From a bacterium (GTDB lineage: Bacteria; NPL-UPA2; JAGMAN01), in NCBI GenBank assembly GCA_023130215.1, contig JAGMAN010000078.1, positions 1 through 18,740 on the forward strand: DNA of 18,740 nt, read 5' to 3'. Below are positions 1-5,291 of this stretch, in pieces (position 1 is the stretch's first letter; the number at the start of each line of letters is the position of its first letter). The notes beneath the pieces are model-generated. The model did no database searches. It was given only the letters and a program-made list of their open reading frames with translations, and was not told where the DNA came from. The translations under genes were made by a program, and so were the position numbers.

Positions 1-131
1 AGAGAGGAAGGAGTAACCATTTTTAGTTGCCCGACCTTTAAAGCAATCCGGCTAATCTTTTTTGCTCCGTGTCCTTCAGCTTTCTTAAGAACACTCTCTA
101 AGACAGTCCTGGCAATTCCAAATTCATGCAT
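1..131 (-). CDS. hypA: HypA, hydrogenase/urease nickel insertion protein (5' end only)
   Basis: The first 43 codons of a minus-strand gene are present and the rest lies beyond the left edge. The translation begins MHEFGIARTVLES and continues with AEGHGAKKISRIALKVGQL. This is the N-terminal pattern of HypA, whose Met1-His2-Glu3 start forms the nickel site. HypA family proteins bind Ni and, through a C-terminal zinc domain (not visible here), help HypB deliver nickel to the large subunit of [NiFe]-hydrogenase. The ATG at 131 is chosen because His2 must follow it and because GGGAG lies about seven bases upstream. The gene follows nikR on the same strand after a gap of about 104 bases with no obvious terminator, so NikR control of hypA is plausible. 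The assignment is firm, but completeness cannot be judged. Confidence 0.9.
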   Translation of the reverse strand, partial: MHEFGIARTVLESVLKKAEGHGAKKISRIALKVGQLKMVTPSS

Positions 132-211
132 GTTTTATCTCCCGAATGAGGTTTGTATCTTCTGAATATTCGCGCTACATAACAGCAAAAAAATAATACC
201 ATTCACCCAGT

Positions 212-229
212 TTAGAAATAAGTTTCTAA
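212..229. repeat. Perfect 7-bp inverted repeat between nikR and hypA
   Basis: TTAGAAA (212-218) and TTTCTAA (223-229) are exact inverse complements separated by four bases. The repeat starts just after the nikR stop codon. It is A/T-rich and has no adjacent T-run in the direction of transcription, so it is a poor terminator. It could be a weak hairpin or a regulator site in front of hypA. It does not match the NikR operator found upstream of nikR. Confidence 0.4.
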
Positions 230-235
230 CGGGGT

Positions 236-652
236 TCATACAAGTCCCTTCCCGGTTGTCGCTGGAGTGAGAGAGCCATGTTTCACCCCTTTTGTAGACC
301 TCATCTTGTGGGCAAGTTGTTCGATCTTCTTAGGGCTACCTTTCACGGCAATTATCTCTAAACAATTGTCCTCGTCTAAATGAATATGCTGGCTGGAAAC
401 GATGAGGTCATGAAAATCATGTTGAATATCGGTCAGTTTGTTTACAAGATCTCTTCTATGGTGGTCATAGACAAGGGTAATTGCTCCGGCAACTTCCTTG
501 CCCTTGGCCCATTCCTTCTTAACCAGGTTCTCCCTGATTAAATCCCTGATTGCCTCAGAGCGGTTAGGGTAAGCTCTTTCCGTGATGAAATTATCAAATT
601 TATTCAGGAGTTCCTCGTTGAGGGATACTCCAAAACGGACTGTCTTATTCAT
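236..652 (-). CDS. nikR: NikR, nickel-responsive transcriptional regulator
   Basis: The 138-residue protein has the size and layout of NikR: an N-terminal ribbon-helix-helix DNA-binding domain (about 1-45, starting MNKTVRFGVSLNEELL) followed by an ACT-like metal-binding tetramerisation domain. The nickel ligands known from E. coli NikR (His76, His87, His89, Cys95) are all present here shifted by two: His78, His89, His91 and Cys97, in the segment from IQHDFH to HIHLDEDNCLE. NikR represses (or in some species also activates) nickel uptake and nickel-enzyme genes when nickel is sufficient. A strong promoter and an operator-like palindrome lie directly upstream, so autoregulation is likely. hypA follows on the same strand, which fits a role in [NiFe]-hydrogenase nickel supply. 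The N-terminus matches family proteins, so the ATG at 652 is preferred. Confidence 0.96.
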   Translation of the reverse strand: MNKTVRFGVSLNEELLNKFDNFITERAYPNRSEAIRDLIRENLVKKEWAKGKEVAGAITLVYDHHRRDLVNKLTDIQHDFHDLIVSSQHIHLDEDNCLEIIAVKGSPKKIEQLAHKMRSTKGVKHGSLTPATTGKGLV

Positions 653-682
653 CAGGAATCTCTTTCGGCTACCTTTGAAATG

Positions 683-709
683 GTATTACGATTTATAATT
701 TCGTAACAT
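683..709. promoter_or_regulatory. NikR operator-like palindrome
   Basis: GTATTAC (683-689), a 13-base spacer, then GTAACAT (703-709). The inner half-sites TTACGA and TCGTAA are perfect inverse complements, and the outer bases are partly symmetric. This matches, as I recall it, the GTRTTAC-N13/14-GTAAYAC type of NikR site described for non-enterobacterial NikR proteins, rather than the E. coli GTATGA-N16-TCATAC form. It lies about 30 bases before the nikR start codon and overlaps the expected transcription start, a position where binding would block RNA polymerase. Confidence 0.8.
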
Positions 710-710
710 A

Positions 711-740
711 ATATTAACACGAACAGGTTTTCTTTGTCAA
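711..740 (-). promoter_or_regulatory. Sigma-70 type promoter of nikR
   Basis: Read on the minus strand: a perfect -35 TTGACA (740-735), an 18-base spacer and -10 TAATAT (716-711). Transcription would start near 704, inside the NikR-like palindrome at 683-709. The promoter begins only about 40 bases after the stop codon of the upstream membrane-protein gene. Confidence 0.8.
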
Positions 741-778
741 CCCCCTTGCGATTTTTGTCGATTTTTTTTCTTCTTCCA

Positions 779-3073
779 TTATCTATGATCACTGGATGCG
801 GCAACCAGGATGAGGCTGCATACTTTAAGCATAACTACAATTATGCAGGTTCGGACCAGTCCCAGAACCGGAAAAAGCACCACTCCTCCAAGGATACCAG
901 CAATCCAGCCACCAAAAAGGTCGGCTCCATAAAGCAGACCAGCTGTGCCGCTCAGGTTAGGAGAAGTTTTTAAATATATCTTGTTGGCCAAAGGGAACTG
1001 GGCACCAATTAGAAGACCAGAAAGAAATGACAAAAACAAAAAGACTATTTGTAAAAGGAAGAATGCTGCGGGGTGGTCTAAGTAAGGATGGAAGAGGAGA
1101 AATATCATCGGAAGTGCGGCCGAAAAAAGAATTATGGCTATCTCCATTTTCAGAAACGAGGCAAAATCTCGCTTAATTCGTTCTAAAAGGGAAGTCATTA
1201 CCAAACTTCCTACTGCCACCCCAACCATAAAGGCAGTCACTAAGAGTCCTATTCTATGATAGACATAACCACAAAGTGTTTGAAAGGTAAAGATTAAAGC
1301 AAGATCAAATATCATCCCGGCAAAGCCAGTAGCGGCGATGGCAAAGGGAACGCTTAGATTAGAAAACCTTGCCATTTTAAAACGAACGCTCAAAAAGGCC
1401 AGGGTAAATACAAAAAGCAGGATAACGAATAGCCTGAAGTTCACCTGGCCAAACCATCTAAACAGCCCCCGCATGTAGGGAGAAAAAAGTGCATTCCAAT
1501 AGGCAAGGCTGTAGAACACCCCCAAGGGGAGGAAATCCTGATTGAGCTTCTCTCCGGCACCTCTGAGGGAAGTCAAAAACCAACCCAGCCATCTTTGGTC
1601 TAAGCGATACTCAATGTGGGCCGGAGTTAGAAGGCTGACCTTTAGCTTGCGTTCGCTCAACCTCTGGCTAAGTAAAGTGGAGCTAATTAAAGAGATGTCT
1701 TTGGAAGTGGAAGCCAAGAAGAGATTGAAGTCTCCCGGGATTATTCTCACATAAGGATAGACCGCTTTGAGCGTCCTGTGAATACAGGCATTGAGATTCC
1801 TTAACTCCTCGCTTAAGTAGGTTAAGGAGCCAGGTGAAGTAATAACCAGTATGCCTTTTTCTTTCAGGGTTTTCTTAACCAAAGAGAAGAACTCCATAGT
1901 AAAAAGCCTGTTTGCCTGTAAGTCTGACGGAGAAGATAAGCCAACCAGAACAAGGTCGTATTTATGAGGAGTTCTTTTGATAAAGAGTCTGCCATCGGTG
2001 TATTTGATGTTTACCCTGGGGTCAGTGAGTTCTACTTGAGTAAGTGGTGTGGGAAATTTCTTGACTACTCTTAGCAATAAGGGGTCGAGTTCAACATAGT
2101 CAACCCTCTCTACAGGATATTTCAATATCTCATTTATCACTCCTCCTGCACCGCCGCTGATAACTAGCACTTCTTGCGGATCGGAGTGAGAAAGCATAGG
2201 CAGGTGAACAAACTCCTCCACAAAGGTTATATCGGGAACGGGGGTGGTGATGATAGGGATGCTATTGGAAAAGAAGGTATACTGTTCATGCTCCTGAATA
2301 ACAGCGATGTTGCCGTATATAGAATTCTGATAATGGACTACCTCCTTTCCTCTCCATTGCTGCCTTATGGAAAGGTGGTGAATCCTATCTGCTTCTGGAC
2401 TGAACATGAGATAAGCATATAAGACTAAAAATGCTGCCGATGCGATGTACATAATCTTGGCGATTTGTATTTGTCTGTGTCGCCAGAAAGGTCCCAGTAG
2501 AAGCATACCCAGGATAAAATTTAATGAAGCCACAGCGAAAGCTATCTGGAAGGAATGAAAATAAGGAATAAGAAGGTAGGTAAAGGCAATCCCTCCAGCA
2601 ATTGTGCCCAGAGTTTCGTAGATATAGACTTTGCCGATTGAAGAAGCATCTTTGCGCCTGGCAAGATTATCATATATTTTACAACTGAAAGTAAACAATG
2701 CGCCGTGGGGAAGACTTACAGGTAGAAGAATAAGAAAAGAGGAATACAGGATGGGCCATAGCCCTAAACCTTCACCGGGGACAGCGCCGATCAGCTCTTT
2801 CAGAACCCGGGTTAAATAGATTGCCAGGGGAAAGGAGAATGAAAAGAGAAGTAAAAGGCCGACAAATGCCTCGGTTTTTCTCCTGAATTGCTCAATCCCT
2901 TTCCCTAAAAAGAAGCAGCCAAAGGCCTCTAATATGAGCCAGTTAGCAAGTATGATCCCGATGGATAATTCATTACCGTAGAAGGTTACCAACAGTTCTC
3001 TGAGGAGCAATATCTGGGCAACGATACCGCTGAAGCCGCTTACCAATATAGCCAGAATAAGGCGCTTTCTCAT
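779..3073 (-). CDS. Membrane protein with a spermidine-synthase-like (SAM-fold) domain
   Basis: About 764 residues in three parts; residue numbers here count from a possible TTG start at 3079, two codons before the ATG used. Several hydrophobic membrane segments lie at about 7-225, a soluble domain at about 235-480, and further membrane segments at about 548-760. The soluble domain has spermidine-synthase/methyltransferase motifs: VLVISGGAGG (304-313, nucleotide-binding loop), VELDP (329-333) and TDGR (361-364). The YDLVLV strand (374-379) then continues with GLSSPSD, where aminopropyltransferases have a catalytic Asp. The two membrane parts look like an internal duplication: GFSGIV and YETLGTIAGG in the first, GFAGMI and YGADLFGGWIAG in the second. 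No strong ribosome-binding site precedes either start; ATG 3073 is taken as the simpler choice. No polyamine pathway partner is adjacent. The family assignment is good, but true spermidine synthesis is doubtful and the substrate is unknown. Confidence 0.85.
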   Translation of the reverse strand: MRKRLILAILVSGFSGIVAQILLLRELLVTFYGNELSIGIILANWLILEAFGCFFLGKGIEQFRRKTEAFVGLLLLFSFSFPLAIYLTRVLKELIGAVPGEGLGLWPILYSSFLILLPVSLPHGALFTFSCKIYDNLARRKDASSIGKVYIYETLGTIAGGIAFTYLLIPYFHSFQIAFAVASLNFILGMLLLGPFWRHRQIQIAKIMYIASAAFLVLYAYLMFSPEADRIHHLSIRQQWRGKEVVHYQNSIYGNIAVIQEHEQYTFFSNSIPIITTPVPDITFVEEFVHLPMLSHSDPQEVLVISGGAGGVINEILKYPVERVDYVELDPLLLRVVKKFPTPLTQVELTDPRVNIKYTDGRLFIKRTPHKYDLVLVGLSSPSDLQANRLFTMEFFSLVKKTLKEKGILVITSPGSLTYLSEELRNLNACIHRTLKAVYPYVRIIPGDFNLFLASTSKDISLISSTLLSQRLSERKLKVSLLTPAHIEYRLDQRWLGWFLTSLRGAGEKLNQDFLPLGVFYSLAYWNALFSPYMRGLFRWFGQVNFRLFVILLFVFTLAFLSVRFKMARFSNLSVPFAIAATGFAGMIFDLALIFTFQTLCGYVYHRIGLLVTAFMVGVAVGSLVMTSLLERIKRDFASFLKMEIAIILFSAALPMIFLLFHPYLDHPAAFFLLQIVFLFLSFLSGLLIGAQFPLANKIYLKTSPNLSGTAGLLYGADLFGGWIAGILGGVVLFPVLGLVRTCIIVVMLKVCSLILVAASSDHR

Positions 3074-3155
3074 AACCAATGGATTTCTATGATATCATCT
3101 CTTCTGAATATTGTGCTTCTTCATTCTAATTCCAATTTGAAATTACTACAGTTCA

Positions 3156-3184
3156 AGTTTACCATATTTGGACTGAGAGGGCAA
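3156..3184 (-). promoter_or_regulatory. Candidate promoter of the spermidine-synthase-like gene
   Basis: On the minus strand: -35 TTGCCC (3184-3179), a 17-base spacer, then -10 TAAACT (3161-3156) with an upstream TG in the extended -10 position. The transcript would start near 3149, leaving about 75 untranslated bases before the ATG at 3073. The motif fit is moderate. Confidence 0.45.
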
Positions 3185-3228
3185 AGAGAAAGCCTTATCT
3201 TTTGGTAAAATTTTTCTGAAGAAAAACA

Positions 3229-3258
3229 TTGACATCACTCCAAGAACTGAGATATAGT
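3229..3258 (+). promoter_or_regulatory. Sigma-70 type promoter reading toward the CAT tRNA
   Basis: TTGACA (3229-3234), an 18-base spacer and TATAGT (3253-3258). Transcription would begin near 3265, about 135 bases before the tRNA at 3401. No other gene lies between, so this is the likely tRNA promoter. It is divergent from the promoter at 3156-3184. Confidence 0.65.
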
Positions 3259-3264
3259 TAACAG

Positions 3265-3395
3265 GAGAAGGGTCTAAGCCTTGCCGAACAATACCACATC
3301 CCTGAACTCAAAAAGGTGCATGTAGAGAAATTCCAAGAGGTTTACGCCTAAACCAATCGGTGGGCATAAACATGGAAGGGATTATAGCTTAACAT
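3265..3395 (+). other. Possibly structured leader or small RNA before the tRNA
   Basis: This stretch without a protein gene lies between the promoter at 3229-3258 and the tRNA. Three complementary pairs nest correctly: TAAGC (3275-3279) with GCTTA (3387-3391), ATCCCT (3298-3303) with AGGGAT (3377-3382), and GTTTACGCC (3340-3348) with GGCATAAAC (3363-3371, one mismatch). An alternative inner hairpin GGTTTA/TAAACC is also possible. I do not recognise an RNA family and see no U-rich terminator before the tRNA, so it may simply be a precursor leader removed by processing. Confidence 0.25.
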
Positions 3396-3400
3396 AACTT

Positions 3401-3473
3401 GGGCCCATAGCTCAGTTGGTAGAGCAGCGGACTCATAATCCGTCGGTCGTAGGTTCGAGTCCTACTGGGCCCA
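3401..3473 (+). tRNA. tRNA with CAT anticodon (Ile2 likely, Met possible)
   Basis: A complete 73-base cloverleaf: acceptor stem GGGCCCA with TGGGCCC, D-arm AGCTCAGTTGGTAGAGC, anticodon stem GCGGA/TCCGT around loop CTCATAA (anticodon CAT at 3434-3436), T-arm GTAGG-TTCGAGT-CCTAC, and discriminator A. No CCA is encoded. CAT anticodons belong to initiator Met, elongator Met or the lysidine-modified Ile2 tRNA. The fully paired first acceptor base pair (G1-C72) argues against an initiator. The acceptor pairs C4-G69 and C5-G68 are those known to favour the lysidine enzyme TilS in E. coli, so tRNA-Ile2 is my preferred reading. Confidence 0.95.
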
Positions 3474-3504
3474 TTTGTTGTTTTCCCCTAAACAGCGTTC
3501 CACA

Positions 3505-3528
3505 AAACCTGTCCAGGGGTTTCGTTTT
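3505..3528 (+). terminator. Weak candidate terminator after the CAT tRNA
   Basis: AAACC (3505-3509) and GGTTT (3518-3522) can form a short hairpin, followed by CGTTTT. The stem is short and the T-run interrupted, so this is a marginal call. It lies about 30 bases after the tRNA, in the right place to end its transcript. Confidence 0.25.
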
Positions 3529-3570
3529 ATCAAGCTATAATCTGAGTAAGTGCAGTGTGGGGAGTGGAAT

Positions 3571-3588
3571 TGTAGTAAAAATGCTACA
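3571..3588. promoter_or_regulatory. Upstream activator-type palindrome, site 1
   Basis: TGTAG-N6-TGCTACA (3571-3588), an imperfect palindrome with half-sites TGTAG and CTACA. A second copy with identical half-sites lies 22 bases downstream. The centre is about 165 bases before the predicted start of the sigma-54 promoter at 3720, a normal distance for an enhancer-binding activator site. A lone TATAAT at 3536-3541 has no good -35 and is not called as a promoter. Confidence 0.6.
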
Positions 3589-3592
3589 CTTG

Positions 3593-3610
3593 TGTAGGCT
3601 TATTGCTACA
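3593..3610. promoter_or_regulatory. Upstream activator-type palindrome, site 2
   Basis: TGTAG-N6-TGCTACA (3593-3610), the same half-sites as site 1 with a different central spacer. The centre-to-centre distance is 22 bases, about two helical turns, so two dimers could bind on the same face of the DNA. The outer symmetry ATTGTAG (3569-3575) with CTACAAT (3606-3612) also links the two sites. Confidence 0.6.
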
Positions 3611-3719
3611 ATTTGACTAATTTGAAGGGCCTGCCAAAAGCAAGGAAGAAAAGCCTTTTATAATCTCAAGTCTCGGGAAATAAAGAGCTTAGAGGAGGGA
3701 GGGAGGCTTTTTGAAAAGC

Positions 3720-3735
3720 TGGCACGAAATTTGCG
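3720..3735 (+). promoter_or_regulatory. Sigma-54 (-24/-12) promoter of lpxD
   Basis: TGGCACG-N4-TTGC with GG (3721-3722) and GC (3733-3734) exactly ten bases apart, as sigma-54 RNA polymerase requires. Every core position of the TGGCACG-N4-TTGC consensus is matched. Transcription would start near 3745-3747, about 97 bases before the preferred lpxD start. Sigma-54 promoters need an ATP-dependent activator, and the tandem palindromes at 3571-3610 are the obvious candidate sites. Confidence 0.8.
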
Positions 3736-3749
3736 TTATAAATCTTATG

Positions 3750-3814
3750 ATCAGTGGCTCTTTTCAGGGGCAGAGTTTCCCCCATTCCTTCTTTCCTCTG
3801 CCCATGCCACTGAT
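3750..3814 (+). promoter_or_regulatory. Nested hairpin at the 5' end of the lpxD transcript
   Basis: Two perfect inverted repeats nest: ATCAGTGGC (3750-3758) with GCCACTGAT (3806-3814), and GGGCAGAG (3768-3775) with CTCTGCCC (3796-3803). The hairpin starts within a few bases of the predicted sigma-54 start and ends about 28 bases before the preferred lpxD ATG, leaving the ribosome-binding site free. No T-run follows, so it is not an intrinsic terminator. A role in mRNA stability or translational control is possible. Confidence 0.6.
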
Positions 3815-3842
3815 TCCTGCACTAAATAGGTGAGTTATGTTG

Positions 3843-4877
3843 ATGTCATTGAGAGAGATAGCTGAATTGGTAGACGGCCAGGTGATCGGCGATGAGAACA
3901 TTGTGATTACTGGAGTGGCGGGTATAAAGGAGGCCAAGGAAGGAGACATAACCTTTGTGGCTAACTCCCGTTATACTTCCTTAATGAACACTACCCAGGC
4001 ATCAGCCATCATCGTTGGTCAGGGAGTGAGTAATAATCATAGGCCACTCATCCAGACAGATGAACCATATCTTGCTTTCACCAAAGTAATGAATTTATTG
4101 GTCAATGGGAACGGGGAGATGATTGCCCCTGCTGGTATCCACCCTACCGTCATCCTCGGGAAGAATGTAGAGCTTGGCAGCAGCGTCTCCCTCCAGCCTC
4201 ATGTAGTCATTGAAGATGATGTTCAAATTGGAGATAGGGCAATTATTTATCCTCATGTTTATATTGGACGCAAAAGCCACATTGGAGATGAGGCCCTGAT
4301 TTATCCCCGGGTGACCATCCGGGAAAAGATTGAGATTGGCAAGCGGGTCATCATTCACAGTGGAACAGTAGTGGGAAGCGATGGATTTGGTTTTGCTCCA
4401 GTAAAAGGGGTTCATCACAAGGTTCCTCAGATCGGGACAGTCATCATTGAAGACGATGTGGAGATTGGAGCCAATGTGACTATAGACCGAGGGACCATTG
4501 GGAAAACGGTCATCGGGAGGGGAACCAAGATAGACAATTTGGTTCAAATTGCTCATAATGTAGTAATTGGTGAGAATTCAATCATCGTTGCCCAGGTAGG
4601 TATTTCCGGCAGCGCCATCCTGGGAAAAGGAGTAACCTTAGCCGGTCAATCTGGAGTGGCTGGCCACGTAACTGTTGGTGATAATACCATCGTTGCTGCC
4701 CGGGCCGGAGTGACCAAGACCATTCCGCCGGACTCCTTCGTCTCCGGATTCCCGGCTAAACCCCATGAGAAAGAGAAGAGGATAAAAGCCAGCCTCCATC
4801 GCCTTCCCGAACTGTGTAAGGCCATTGGCCAGTTGGGAAAGAAGGTAAAGAGATTGGAGGAAAAGCTTAAACAGTAG
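3843..4877 (+). CDS. lpxD: LpxD, UDP-3-O-acyl-glucosamine N-acyltransferase
   Basis: This enzyme transfers a 3-hydroxyacyl chain from ACP to UDP-3-O-acyl-glucosamine, the third step of lipid A synthesis, in the cytoplasm. The 344-residue protein has the LpxD layout: an N-terminal uridine-binding domain (about 1-95), a left-handed beta helix of hexapeptide repeats (about 100-310, many I-G-x-x units), and a basic C-terminal helix ending [11 protein letters not shown]. The catalytic histidine is in IAHNVVIG (His238 from this start; E. coli His239). An ATG at 3837 is in frame, but AGGTGA at 3828-3833 is only three bases from it and nine from the ATG at 3843, so the latter is preferred. The gene stands alone, apart from fabZ or lpxA, with a sigma-54 promoter and a strong terminator. 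That implies separately regulated lipid A acylation. Confidence 0.96.
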   Translation: MSLREIAELVDGQVIGDENIVITGVAGIKEAKEGDITFVANSRYTSLMNTTQASAIIVGQGVSNNHRPLIQTDEPYLAFTKVMNLLVNGNGEMIAPAGIHPTVILGKNVELGSSVSLQPHVVIEDDVQIGDRAIIYPHVYIGRKSHIGDEALIYPRVTIREKIEIGKRVIIHSGTVVGSDGFGFAPVKGVHHKVPQIGTVIIEDDVEIGANVTIDRGTIGKTVIGRGTKIDNLVQIAHNVVIGENSIIVAQVGISGSAILGKGVTLAGQSGVAGHVTVGDNTIVAARAGVTKTIPPDSFVSGFPAKPHEKEKRIKASLHRLPELCKAIGQLGKKVKRLEEKLKQ

Positions 4878-4911
4878 GGGTTTGATTTTAAGGGTATCGA
4901 ACCCGCGCAGT

Positions 4912-4931
4912 GGGCGTCATGAATGTCGCCC
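4912..4931. repeat. REP-like palindrome after lpxD
   Basis: GGGCG (4912-4916) and CGCCC (4927-4931) flank CAT-GA-ATG, giving an almost perfect palindrome with one mismatched pair. On the other strand it reads GTAGGGGCGACATTCATGAC followed by GCCC. This is the style of a short intergenic repeat dispersed in many bacterial genomes. It sits in the 3' region of lpxD, before the terminator. Only one copy is visible, so family membership is an inference. Confidence 0.4.
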
Positions 4932-5012
4932 CTACAAAAACGCTATACAGCGAAGCAGTACTGCCTGAGAATCGGCACTGTTTTACCGTGTTTCACTGTA
5001 CACAATAAACTT

Positions 5013-5054
5013 ACCGCTTGAGGAGGGTTGCCTCAACACCAAGCGGTTTTTTTT
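5013..5054 (+). terminator. Rho-independent terminator of lpxD
   Basis: ACCGCTTG (5013-5020) pairs with CAAGCGGT (5040-5047), with an inner GAGG/CCTC stem, followed by eight T (5047-5054). It is a strong intrinsic terminator on the plus strand, 135 bases after the lpxD stop codon and directly before the tRNA-Glu promoter. Confidence 0.92.
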
Positions 5055-5055
5055 A

Positions 5056-5084
5056 TTGCTAAGAAAATACACTTGTGGTAAAAT
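5056..5084 (+). promoter_or_regulatory. Promoter of tRNA-Glu
   Basis: TTGCTA (5056-5061), a 17-base spacer and TAAAAT (5079-5084) with TG in the extended -10 position. The start would be near 5091, five bases before the mature tRNA. The -35 begins two bases after the T-run of the lpxD terminator. Confidence 0.7.
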
Positions 5085-5095
5085 CCCTGCGGGAA

Positions 5096-5168
5096 GGCCC
5101 CATCGTCTAGTGGCCTAGGACGGGTGGTTCTCAGCCATCAAACCGGGGTTCGATTCCCCGTGGGGCCA
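5096..5168 (+). tRNA. tRNA-Glu (anticodon CTC)
   Basis: A complete 73-base cloverleaf: acceptor GGCCCCA with TGGGGCC, D-arm GTCTAGTGGCCTAGGAC, anticodon stem GGTGG/CCATC (one G-T pair) around loop TTCTCAG (anticodon CTC at 5130-5132), T-arm CGGGG-TTCGATT-CCCCG, discriminator A. CCA is not encoded. It reads GAG codons. It has its own promoter, and no clear terminator separates it from purB, so some transcripts may continue into the purine operon. Confidence 0.96.
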
Positions 5169-5181
5169 CTACAACATGGAG

Positions 5182-5249
5182 TTGCTTGAGTTTGTTGAGT
5201 TAACTTTATAGACTCAATGAACTGCGGATGGCGGCAAGAAAAAATCCGC
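5182..5249 (+). promoter_or_regulatory. purB leader: weak promoter and hairpin
   Basis: TTGCTT (5182-5187), 17 bases, then TTTATA (5205-5210) is a weak promoter candidate for the purine operon. Downstream, GCGGAT (5224-5229) and ATCCGC (5244-5249) form a six-pair hairpin without a following T-run. I see neither a purine riboswitch consensus nor paired PurR boxes. Readthrough from tRNA-Glu is the alternative source of purB transcription. Confidence 0.3.
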
Positions 5250-5291
5250 TCAGGGCTAAGACCGAAACTTAAATGAAGAGGAGTAAAGTCA

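Noticed and set aside
734-973. Plus-strand frame that looks like a small lipoprotein (hydrophobic start then a cysteine)
   Set aside because: It needs a TTG start without a ribosome-binding site, covers the nikR promoter and lies antisense to the well-supported membrane protein gene.
3265-3395. Resemblance of CATCCCTGAACTC to the conserved loop of 5S rRNA
   Set aside because: Only a dozen bases resemble it. The rest of the 5S structure and the outer stem are missing, so it is probably coincidence.
3416-3616. Plus-strand frame of 66 residues
   Set aside because: It runs through the tRNA at 3401-3473 and then through the activator sites. Its N-terminus is a translation of tRNA sequence, a known artefact.
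4095-4556. Minus-strand frame of 153 residues within lpxD
   Set aside because: It arises from the regular hexapeptide-repeat coding of lpxD on the other strand and shows no recognisable domain.
5224-5249. Purine riboswitch or PurR control of the purB operon
   Set aside because: The hairpin GCGGAT/ATCCGC lacks the conserved purine riboswitch core, and only one CCGAA-like word is present rather than paired PurR boxes.
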